This document shows positions 1-5,632 of a DNA stretch of 5,632 bases, piece after piece. The first letter of the stretch is position 1, and each line of letters opens with the position of its first letter. The position numbers and the translations under genes are program-made. The notes under the pieces are model-generated. The model did not search any database and was not told where the DNA came from. It saw only the letters and a list, made by a program, of their open reading frames with translations. The DNA lies in NCBI GenBank assembly GCA_030610915.1, contig JAUWQS010000127.1, forward strand, positions 1 to 5,632. The letters are read 5' to 3'. Source of the stretch: Pseudomonadota bacterium. GTDB taxonomy: Bacteria; Desulfobacterota; Syntrophia; Syntrophales; JADFWA01.

Positions 1-3000
1 CCACCGTCACCAAAAAGACCGTTATTGAACTTCAGTCGGTTATGAAAACCGTTGACGGTATCCTGAAAAAGACTCTTCCCGAACAAGGATACAAAAGAGT
101 TGGTGTTGAGTTTAAGCCCTTCCTTGATATGACAGGAAGAGACATCACCAAAACTCTGGCTGAACATGGCGGAACTATTGCACCAGACCAAATACTTGGA
201 GCGACTACTTTTAAGAACCTTAACGCTTTAATAGAATTAGCCTATAACCATGATAATACGACTATAGAGAAAACAGCCTACCATGAACTGTACCATGTCG
301 GAAAACGGTGGCTGTTCGATGAAAAGATAAACAAGAGAATGTCAAAGGCTTTTGCGAATGAAGAAGCCGAGGCCGAAGCATTTGCTGACTTTGCTATGAA
401 GGGTGTTAATCCTAAAGCGTTTATAAAAAGGCAGTTTGACAGATTAAAGAGACTTTTCAAACTTATACGCAATGCTTTACAGGGCAAGGGATATTTCTCC
501 CCGGAGGATGTGTTTGAGAAACTGTACGCAGGCGGATATGAAATGCAACCTGCTACTAAGGAGGGGGTTAAACTTTCTAAAGCACAGAAGATGCTTGCAG
601 AGGGTAAGGGGACGAGCTTCAGTATTGAAAAAGGCGTATCCATGCTATCCGTTAAAGAACCCACTATTGATGCCATCCCGCCTGAAATCAGAAAGATATT
701 TGCCGAGTATCTGGATGTTGCGCCAGCAGAAGTAAAAACGGGCATAAAAGATACCAAGAAAATGAAAGACAATCCAAGTTCGCCGGAGGGGTTTAATATG
801 CCATCTGAGGGAAAGGGACGACAAGTCCTTGACCTTATCCAGTGGAAGATTCAAGACAGATTAATTAACTTAAAGAAGGCACAGAGTGCTATCGAGAAAC
901 AGAAAAAGGTTGTACTTGAAGATGACTCGAATGTCTATCAGGCAGAAGAGCTATATCACTACAAAACCACCAAACGTATAAATATAGCCGACACTGAACT
1001 ATTTAACCCGCTTATAGAATCAATACACGAATCTGGCCATGACCTTGAGGATGTTGAATTATTTTTAAGGGCAAGACACGCGCCAGAGGCCAACAAAAGA
1101 CTGCAAGAAATCAATCCGAACCGAGAAGACAACACAGCCTTGTCTGGTATGTCTAATACAGAAGCGGGTAAAATCATGGCGAAGCATGGCAGTGACAAAT
1201 CAATGCTTGAAGTTGCTGGGTTAATCGATACCATCACAAAAGCCACCAGAGAAACACTTGTAAAAGATGGTCTTGCAACCAAGGAACAAATAAAAGCGTG
1301 GGAAGGTGCTTATAAATACTATATCCCCTTAAAGAGAGCAGGGCACGAACTCACAATGCCTAAAAAGGGTCGCGGGATGTATGTTGGTGGGCAAGAAGTA
1401 CAAAGAAGGCTTACAGGAAGCGCAGAACTTAAACCCATAAATATAGTAGCGAACATATTGGCACAGCACGAAGCAACCATCATAAGGGCCGAAAAAGCCA
1501 AAGTCGGCAGGGCAATGTATAAACTTGCAAAAGAAAACCCAAGCAAGGAGCTATGGGAAGCCGACCCGGCAGAGGTTAAGCCGTTTCTAAAAGAGAGAGC
1601 GGGAGATGTGAAACAGCTCGACCTGCTCACCGGATTACCAACTTCTCTTAGTGAGGTAGTTTACGGCAGAGATATTCTTTACAAATTCAAAGACAATGTT
1701 TTTGTCACAAAGATAGACGGCGTTGAGCATGTGGTTGTTTTTAATGACCAGAACGTACATGCCCTAAGAATAGTTGGTGCTCTTAAAAACTTAGGTGCAG
1801 ATAACTCAAGTGCTGTTATAAATATTATTTCGAAAATAACCAGAGTTTTGGCCATCGTTAACACAAGTGCAAACCCTGAGTTTATTATATCCAACTTTGC
1901 GCGTGATATTCAAACAGCCGGGTACAATATTAACGATACGGAAGCTAAGGGAGTTAAGATAAAGATTTTCAAAGACGTATTCAAGGCATTACAGGGGATA
2001 CGTCAAGGTGTAAGAGGGAAATACGATACTGAATGGGCGAAGCACTATGAATCTTTTGAAAAGGCTGGGGCACAAACCGGATGGATTGATTATTATAAAG
2101 ACATAGAGAGCAGGGAAAAGAGCCTAAAGAAAAAATTAAATATGCTCAAACCCGGTACTTGGCCTGCAATGCAACGAGCAATGAGGGCTACGTTTGACTT
2201 TGTAAGTAATGAAAACACGGCGGTTGAAAATGGGATAAGACTGTCAACATATAAACATCTACAAGACATAGGATTGAGCGATGCCAAGGCAGCCTCGGCC
2301 GCAAAAAACCTTACAGTAAACTTCAACAGAAAAGGTGATGCCTCTCAGGCATTGAACGCCCTCTATCTGTTTTTTAACGCCAGCGCCCAAGGAAGCGTAA
2401 GGCTTATGTATGCCGCCGCCAGTAGTCCTACTGTAAGAAAGATGATGGTCGGGACTGTGGCTTTTGCTACGATGTTAGATATTTTAAACAGGTCTATTGG
2501 TGGTGATGATGACGACGGTGAAAAGAGGTATGACAAAGTGCCATCGTGGGTAAAAGAAAACAATCTGGTTATCATGAGGCCAAGCGGAGATTACTTTAAG
2601 ATACCACTACCGTGGGGCTATAATACCCTCCACGTTTTAGGGCAGACAATCGGTGAAGCGGTTGATCCTAATTACCAGAAAGATTTCAATGCTCTTGCGT
2701 CTGCCGGTAGATTGGGTGGCGCAGTATTGGCCTCTTTTAATCCGATGGGTAGTGAAAGCTCCATATTGCAGATACTATCGCCTACAGTTATTGATCCGTT
2801 TATTCAATGGAAAGAAAACCAGAATTTTGCAGGAATACCATTAAGGCCGGAACAGAGTCCTTTTGATGTGCCAAAGCCCGAATATCAAATGTACTGGAAG
2901 AACGCAAGGGGGCCATCAAAGTGGGTAGCTAAAAAACTTAACGATATCACGGGTGGTGATGAAGTTGATCCTGGATTAGTTAATATGTCCCCCGAGGTAT

Positions 3001-3455
3001 TTGATTCGTTCATAGACACCTTCACTGGTGGAGCTGGAAAGTTCCTTGATAACACATTAAAGCTACCAAAAACACTTTCTAAGGAAGACCCCGATGTAAG
3101 AAATATCCCATTTGTGAGAAGAATGTACGGGGAGAAAGGTGATTTTTATCTAAGGACAAAGTTCTATGATAATCTTGGAGAAATCAGATATGCTGAAAAG
3201 GGCATAAAACACTATCGGGAAACCAGGGACAGGAAAAACCTGGTGAGTCTCAAAAAAAGCAAGCCCACAGAAATAAGGTTTATTTCAAGAGCAAAAGATG
3301 TTAGAAAAGCAGTTGAGGAATTACGTGATAGACAGAAGAAAATTAGAAGCCGCAACTGGACGGCGAAGGAAAAAGAGTTACGAATTGAGGTTGTCGATAA
3401 AAAGATTAGAAAAACCATGGCAAGGTTTAATAAGCGATACTTTAACAGCAAGTAG
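1..3455 (+). CDS. Large phage polyvalent protein, C-terminal part (zincin-like metallopeptidase plus LPD38-like region); 5' end outside window
   Basis: The frame is open from the left edge (first full codon at base 3). The first ATG, at base 42, has no Shine-Dalgarno sequence, so the gene most likely begins upstream. Residues here are numbered from that ATG (1137 to the stop). HELYH at 81-85 is an HExxH zinc motif. About 25 residues later, E108/E110 lie in an E-x-E-A-x-x-F-A context like the third ligand of ImmA/IrrE-type zincins. Further motifs are RARHAPEANKR (343-353), YYIPLKRAG (426-434), NPEFIISNFARD (611-622) and NFNRKGD...FFNASAQGS (760-785). From memory, these match the C-terminal helical modules (LPD38 type) of phage polyvalent or internal virion proteins. 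A hydrophobic stretch (about 801-815) is followed by an acidic D822-D825 run. The tail (about 1060-1137) is Lys/Arg-rich and helical. Likely role, by inference: a virion-packaged or co-injected protein with protease activity. The general family is fairly secure; the exact function is not. Confidence 0.85.
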   Translation, partial: TVTKKTVIELQSVMKTVDGILKKTLPEQGYKRVGVEFKPFLDMTGRDITKTLAEHGGTIAPDQILGATTFKNLNALIELAYNHDNTTIEKTAYHELYHVGKRWLFDEKINKRMSKAFANEEAEAEAFADFAMKGVNPKAFIKRQFDRLKRLFKLIRNALQGKGYFSPEDVFEKLYAGGYEMQPATKEGVKLSKAQKMLAEGKGTSFSIEKGVSMLSVKEPTIDAIPPEIRKIFAEYLDVAPAEVKTGIKDTKKMKDNPSSPEGFNMPSEGKGRQVLDLIQWKIQDRLINLKKAQSAIEKQKKVVLEDDSNVYQAEELYHYKTTKRINIADTELFNPLIESIHESGHDLEDVELFLRARHAPEANKRLQEINPNREDNTALSGMSNTEAGKIMAKHGSDKSMLEVAGLIDTITKATRETLVKDGLATKEQIKAWEGAYKYYIPLKRAGHELTMPKKGRGMYVGGQEVQRRLTGSAELKPINIVANILAQHEATIIRAEKAKVGRAMYKLAKENPSKELWEADPAEVKPFLKERAGDVKQLDLLTGLPTSLSEVVYGRDILYKFKDNVFVTKIDGVEHVVVFNDQNVHALRIVGALKNLGADNSSAVINIISKITRVLAIVNTSANPEFIISNFARDIQTAGYNINDTEAKGVKIKIFKDVFKALQGIRQGVRGKYDTEWAKHYESFEKAGAQTGWIDYYKDIESREKSLKKKLNMLKPGTWPAMQRAMRATFDFVSNENTAVENGIRLSTYKHLQDIGLSDAKAASAAKNLTVNFNRKGDASQALNALYLFFNASAQGSVRLMYAAASSPTVRKMMVGTVAFATMLDILNRSIGGDDDDGEKRYDKVPSWVKENNLVIMRPSGDYFKIPLPWGYNTLHVLGQTIGEAVDPNYQKDFNALASAGRLGGAVLASFNPMGSESSILQILSPTVIDPFIQWKENQNFAGIPLRPEQSPFDVPKPEYQMYWKNARGPSKWVAKKLNDITGGDEVDPGLVNMSPEVFDSFIDTFTGGAGKFLDNTLKLPKTLSKEDPDVRNIPFVRRMYGEKGDFYLRTKFYDNLGEIRYAEKGIKHYRETRDRKNLVSLKKSKPTEIRFISRAKDVRKAVEELRDRQKKIRSRNWTAKEKELRIEVVDKKIRKTMARFNKRYFNSK
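282..296 (+). other. HExxH zinc-binding motif of the zincin-like domain
   Basis: These bases encode HELYH (residues 81-85 counted from the ATG at 42). In zincins the two histidines bind zinc and the glutamate activates water. The downstream glutamates E108 and E110, followed by the A-x-x-F-A pattern, are plausible third ligands. The motif is seen directly; catalytic activity is inferred. Confidence 0.7.
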
Positions 3456-3483
3456 AAAAGCACAGAATAAAATTTATGGAAAC

Positions 3484-3490
3484 AGGAGGA
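3484..3490 (+). promoter_or_regulatory. Ribosome binding site for the 133-residue protein
   Basis: AGGAGGA lies seven bases before the ATG at 3498, a near-perfect Shine-Dalgarno match. It fixes that start and implies translation independent of the large gene that ends 42 bases upstream of the ATG. Confidence 0.85.
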
Positions 3491-3497
3491 AATAGTT

Positions 3498-3899
3498 ATG
3501 AGCGGTACACGAGTACTTGGAGATAGTTTGGAAACCACATCAGAGGGTTTACATCTGCATGATAAGTTGGTGAAAACCAAGAAGACAGAGGTATCAATAA
3601 CGGCGTCGGTTTTGATCTACACAGTTCTAACAATTAAGGCGAGTGCAAACCTAACAAGGATTATGCTGGTAATGCCGGAGCTTAACGCAGATATGGTAAC
3701 AGCGGTAATTTCGATAACGAACTCTGATGGGATAGTGATTTATGAGTCAAGCGCTTGCGGGGAAAGTGATACCCACATAATAGCCCCAGATCCCGCCGTT
3801 CCGTTAGTAGGCACCAATACTGTGACATTGACAACTGACAAGGCTCCGGGTGGCACGGGCACCGCCACAGTGGTTCTATATCTGGAAGGAGGAAAATAA
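3498..3899 (+). CDS. Hypothetical phage protein, beta-rich, probable virion component
   Basis: This is a complete 133-residue protein with a strong ribosome binding site. It has no signal peptide, membrane segment or catalytic motif that I recognise. The first 30 or so residues are polar, including a short GLHLHDKL stretch. The rest alternates hydrophobic and Thr/Ser residues in a way that suggests successive beta strands, for example TASVLIYTVLTIKASANL around residues 35-52. It ends with a Gly/Thr-rich turn (APGGTGTATV) and a final strand. This composition is typical of small jelly-roll or Ig-like phage decoration, neck or fibre-associated proteins. The location between a large polyvalent protein and fibre-like genes supports a structural role. 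No specific function can be assigned. Its stop codon is separated from the next ATG by a single base, so the two genes are probably co-translated. Confidence 0.8.
   Translation: MSGTRVLGDSLETTSEGLHLHDKLVKTKKTEVSITASVLIYTVLTIKASANLTRIMLVMPELNADMVTAVISITNSDGIVIYESSACGESDTHIIAPDPAVPLVGTNTVTLTTDKAPGGTGTATVVLYLEGGK
3886..3892 (+). promoter_or_regulatory. Ribosome binding site deciding the 3901 start
   Basis: AAGGAGG sits eight bases before the ATG at 3901, inside the last codons of the preceding gene. It favours 3901 over the in-frame GTG at 3850, which would add 17 residues read from the neighbour's coding sequence and has no comparable site. Confidence 0.85.
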
Positions 3900-3900
3900 A

Positions 3901-4542
3901 ATGGCGAAGACTCATGATGATAAAGACAGAGACCAGAGTGAAGAGGTAGTAATTGCTCCAGTTATTCTGCACAGCGTAAAGATAAAGACAAAAGTTAAGG
4001 AAGTTATCTCTCCGGTACTTATCCCGGTTGAGATTGAGAAACCTTCTTTTATCGACAAGGAATACGAAAGACCTGTTCTGGTTGATAAGGAATATGAAAA
4101 GCCCGTCTTGGTAGAGAAGACCTACGAGCGTCCGGTTGTTACCGACAAGAAATATGAGAGGCCGATTGTTACGGACGTGGAATGCGAGAGACCAATCTTA
4201 ATTGACAAGGAATACGAGAAACCTGTTGTCGTTGAAAAAGAATATCCAATACCCGTTCCTAAAGAAGCTCCTTACGATTTACCTGTTGTGGCTATTGAGG
4301 AGATCAAGGGTCTTGCCACGGAACTAACTGGCATGTTGGCCAAAGCCAAGGCTATGATTGGTGATCTGAATGAAGCGAAAGACCTTTTAGTTAAAACTAT
4401 AACTGAAGTTAAAGAATCTATTCCCAAAGAAATCGTTATGCCGAATATAATTTACAAAGATCATGTAGTGAAGAATGTTGAAATTGTGAAGGAAAAAGTC
4501 ACAGTGGTTGGCAAAATTATAGCAAGGGAAAGGATGGTATAG
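3901..4542 (+). CDS. Decapeptide-repeat protein of unknown function, in phage structural region
   Basis: This is a complete 213-residue protein. I chose the ATG at 3901 for its strong ribosome binding site. The region from 1 to about 30 is polar and charged, starting MAKTHDDKDRD. Residues 39-128 form nine tandem ten-residue units with an approximate pattern [VI]-[LV]-[VIT]-[DE]-K-E-Y-E-[RK]-P. Prolines fall at 38, 48, 58 and every tenth position through 128. Tyrosine recurs at 55, 65, 75, 85, 105, 115 and 125, with Cys95 replacing one. Residues 131-172 look helical and possibly coiled-coil, with Leu, Ala and Ile at heptad-like spacing. The C-terminus (about 179-213) returns to alternating Val/Ile and Lys/Glu. 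I see no signal peptide, membrane segment or enzyme motif. I do not recognise a family. The regular charged/hydrophobic alternation broken by Pro suggests an elongated beta or extended rod, perhaps a fibre shaft, linker or scaffold; this is inference from sequence and context only. Confidence 0.85.
   Translation: MAKTHDDKDRDQSEEVVIAPVILHSVKIKTKVKEVISPVLIPVEIEKPSFIDKEYERPVLVDKEYEKPVLVEKTYERPVVTDKKYERPIVTDVECERPILIDKEYEKPVVVEKEYPIPVPKEAPYDLPVVAIEEIKGLATELTGMLAKAKAMIGDLNEAKDLLVKTITEVKESIPKEIVMPNIIYKDHVVKNVEIVKEKVTVVGKIIARERMV
4015..4284 (+). repeat. Coding tandem repeat, nine 30-base units (decapeptide ending in Pro)
   Basis: There are nine consecutive 30-base units, each encoding ten residues ending in Pro (residues 39-128 of the protein starting at 3901). 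The middle units (about 4045-4224) are best conserved, with variants of D/E-K-E-Y-E-R/K-P. The first unit and the last two are degenerate. The copies differ at many third codon positions, and all four proline codons are used at the conserved Pro. The repeat is therefore conserved at the protein level and not a recent DNA slippage product. Confidence 0.9.
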
Positions 4543-4545
4543 TGA

Positions 4546-4848
4546 ATGACAAAATCACACGACTTTCAGCATAAGAGAAAAATCTCCGAGATCGATTCTG
4601 GCGAGACTGAAAATTGGGTATCATCTGACGGTGGGACAGTTTGGCATCCTCAAAAGAGTGATACCGATGGAAGGGCTATTGTTCTCACTGGCTTAGTGCC
4701 TTATGATTATGACTATATCGCTTTATCGTATGACGGAGACAATTTAGTGGGAGTAGTTTACAAAACAGATGGTTCCGGTGGTACAACAGTGGCAACGCTT
4801 ACCCTGGCTTATTCGGGCGGAATTTTAACAAGCATTACAAAAACTTAG
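4546..4848 (+). CDS. Small hypothetical phage protein, beta-rich, with two hairpin-like segments
   Basis: This is a complete 100-residue protein starting at ATG 4546, in the same frame as the gene before it and separated by tandem stops (TAG then TGA). A purine-rich AAAGGA (4529-4534), 11 bases upstream, is a modest ribosome binding site, so translational coupling is likely. The N-terminal 35 residues are polar. The rest is Tyr/Asp/Gly/Thr-rich. Two segments share the pattern x-L-x-Y-x-G-x-x-L-x-x-[VI]-x-K-T: residues 58-74 (IALSYDGDNLVGVVYKT) and 85-100 (LTLAYSGGILTSITKT, with a one-residue gap). This looks like a duplicated beta-hairpin, superficially like YD/RHS-type hairpins. Similar short proteins are, from memory, common beside phage fibre genes. 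No function can be assigned; a small virion or appendage-associated protein is the best guess. Confidence 0.75.
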   Translation: MTKSHDFQHKRKISEIDSGETENWVSSDGGTVWHPQKSDTDGRAIVLTGLVPYDYDYIALSYDGDNLVGVVYKTDGSGGTTVATLTLAYSGGILTSITKT

Positions 4849-4850
4849 GA
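4847..4850 (+). promoter_or_regulatory. Ribosome binding site overlapping the upstream stop codon
   Basis: AGGA lies seven bases before the ATG at 4858. Its first two bases are also the last two of the upstream TAG stop, an arrangement that fits translational coupling. The match is short but the position is right. Confidence 0.55.
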
Positions 4851-4857
4851 AAAATAG

Positions 4858-5328
4858 ATGTGGCGATTTAATCCTTTTACTTCTACTATAGATTATTACG
4901 AGCCTGCTGGGTCTGTTGAGGCGCATGATCTTGGTGGTGGAGACCATATAGCTGATACCTTAGAGAACTTAAACTCAAAAGTATCAGATGGAACTTTAAT
5001 TGATACAGGCGATGCAAGGTTATCCGATGAAAGGGACCCTACCGCTCACGGTTCGGAGCATACAGACGGGACAGACGACATTCAGAGTGCTACAACGGAA
5101 CAAAAGGGTCTTGCTACAAGTACTCAGATAACTCTCCTTGAGTCGCTTGATGCAGAATATCAGAGCATAAGCGACTGGTTAGATAATGTAACTCTTGGGG
5201 ATAACGGTTTAACTTCAATTCCTGAGATAGTTCTTGTCCCACGAGCAACAGCTTTGAGTGATGTTCAAGGTGGGATGTATTATAGTTCAGTGGATGATTC
5301 GGTTTATGTATGTACTTCGGCAGTTTAA
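4858..5328 (+). CDS. Phage tail-fibre/appendage-like protein
   Basis: This is a complete 156-residue protein. The N-terminus MWRFNPFTSTIDYYE resembles, from memory, the opening of many short phage structural proteins. Residues 45-88 form a low-complexity, Asp/Thr/His-rich stretch with elements LIDTGDARLSDERDPTAHGS and EHTDGTDDIQSATTEQKGLA. This is characteristic of phage tail-fibre and receptor-binding protein segments. A short helical part follows (about 90-112). The C-terminal 30 or so residues (SDVQGGMYYSSVDDSVYVCT within 134-153) resemble a small beta domain often seen at the end of such proteins. There is no transmembrane segment or enzymatic motif. At 156 residues it is far shorter than a full fibre, so it is more likely an adaptor, a short fibre subunit or a fibre-tip accessory than the main shaft. 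The structural-appendage assignment is reasonable; the exact role is unknown. Confidence 0.75.
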   Translation: MWRFNPFTSTIDYYEPAGSVEAHDLGGGDHIADTLENLNSKVSDGTLIDTGDARLSDERDPTAHGSEHTDGTDDIQSATTEQKGLATSTQITLLESLDAEYQSISDWLDNVTLGDNGLTSIPEIVLVPRATALSDVQGGMYYSSVDDSVYVCTSAV

Positions 5329-5337
5329 ATAAAAAAT

Positions 5338-5344
5338 AGGAGGA
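5338..5344 (+). promoter_or_regulatory. Ribosome binding site for the last, incomplete gene
   Basis: AGGAGGA lies seven bases before the ATG at 5352. It supports a real gene start there even though the reading frame is cut by the window edge. Confidence 0.85.
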
Positions 5345-5351
5345 TTTTAAG

Positions 5352-5632
5352 ATGGCGATTACCTGGCGTAAATTGGCATATGAAAATGATGTAATGTTAA
5401 ACTCTGTGGCAGATGCTAACAGTGTGTTGTATTCGGTGAGTGACGATACACCCGCTGCTCTGGCTATGACTGCAAGTACCATTGTGGCTCGACTGGCTGC
5501 TGGGAATGTTGTGGCGGCAACAGTTGGAGAAATGCAGACACTACTTAATGTAGCAGATGGTGCAACAGCTAATGTTAAGGCGAATGGTGCTGAACTGGAC
5601 ACGGGAACGGATGATGCCAAGTTTGCTACGGC
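5352..5632 (+). CDS. Phage tail fibre-like protein, N-terminal part; 3' end outside window
   Basis: The frame is open from the ATG at 5352 to the right edge, giving 93 full codons plus two bases, with a strong ribosome binding site. The protein begins MAITWRKLAYENDVMLNS. It continues with DDTPAALAMTASTIVARLAA (31-50) and MQTLLNVADGATANVKANGA (61-80), then ELDTGTDDAKFAT (81-93). These segments (D-x-TP-x-AL, T-x-V-x-RL, LLNV-x-DGA, TGTDDAKFAT) match, from memory, the repeated elements in environmental phage tail-fibre proteins. The last one often precedes the fibre trunk or a knob domain. It therefore probably acts at the distal tail in host recognition or as a shaft module. It lies 23 bases after the preceding appendage-like gene. 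Total length and receptor-binding tip cannot be judged here. Confidence 0.8.
   Translation, partial: MAITWRKLAYENDVMLNSVADANSVLYSVSDDTPAALAMTASTIVARLAAGNVVAATVGEMQTLLNVADGATANVKANGAELDTGTDDAKFAT

Noticed and set aside
42..44. ATG as the true start of the large gene.
   Set aside because: No Shine-Dalgarno sequence precedes it and the same frame is open to the left edge, so an upstream start is more likely.
278..772. A 164-residue reading frame on the - strand.
   Set aside because: It lies wholly antisense to a well-supported coding region with recognisable motifs; its Ser/Phe/Leu-rich composition is typical of an antisense shadow.
3298..3495. A 65-residue basic reading frame on the + strand that overlaps the end of the large gene and stops just before the ATG at 3498.
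   Set aside because: It overlaps the large gene by about 158 bases, has no good ribosome binding site, and its Lys/Arg richness is what a shifted reading of a Lys/Arg-rich AT-rich region gives.
3456..3497. Possible promoter or terminator in the longest gap between genes (42 bases).
   Set aside because: It is AT-rich, but I see no convincing -35/-10 pair and no hairpin with a T-run; only the ribosome binding site is clear.
3850..3900. An in-frame GTG start giving a 17-residue N-terminal extension of the repeat protein.
   Set aside because: The extension is read from the coding sequence of the preceding gene, and the strong AAGGAGG at 3886-3892 points to the ATG at 3901.
5114..5620. A 168-residue reading frame on the - strand covering the start of the last gene.
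   Set aside because: It runs antisense to two fibre-like genes and across their ribosome binding site; its Ala/Ser/Val-rich start mirrors the opposite strand.

Overview
The window reads as part of a tailed bacteriophage genome or prophage, within the virion and host-recognition region. Every supportable gene is on the + strand. Genes are packed with gaps of 42, 1, 3, 9 and 23 bases, and each internal start has a Shine-Dalgarno-like sequence. I see no RNA gene, insertion sequence, CRISPR array or convincing terminator. The host is bacterial and the sequence is moderately AT-rich, with many AGA/AGG arginine codons. Nothing in it lets me name a host genus.

Layout: (1) Bases 1-3455 hold the C-terminal 1150 or so residues of a very large protein whose reading frame is already open at the left edge. 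It carries an HExxH zincin-like metallopeptidase motif near the visible N-terminal end. A long, mostly helical region follows, with motifs I associate with the C-terminal 'large polyvalent protein' modules (LPD38-like) of phage polyvalent or internal virion proteins. (2) Bases 3498-3899 encode a 133-residue, beta-rich, Thr/Val-rich protein of unknown function. (3) Bases 3901-4542 encode a 213-residue protein dominated by a striking decapeptide repeat, with ten prolines exactly ten residues apart, followed by a helical segment. (4) Bases 4546-4848 encode a 100-residue beta-rich small protein with two similar hairpin-like segments. (5) Bases 4858-5328 encode a 156-residue fibre/appendage-like protein. 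(6) A further tail-fibre-like gene starts at 5352 and runs off the right edge.

Working model (inference): the large protein is packaged in the virion or delivered with the DNA, and acts early in infection or in capsid maturation. The downstream cassette supplies small structural proteins and the fibres that contact the host. The decapeptide-repeat protein between these two groups is the least explained item and the best candidate for something new.
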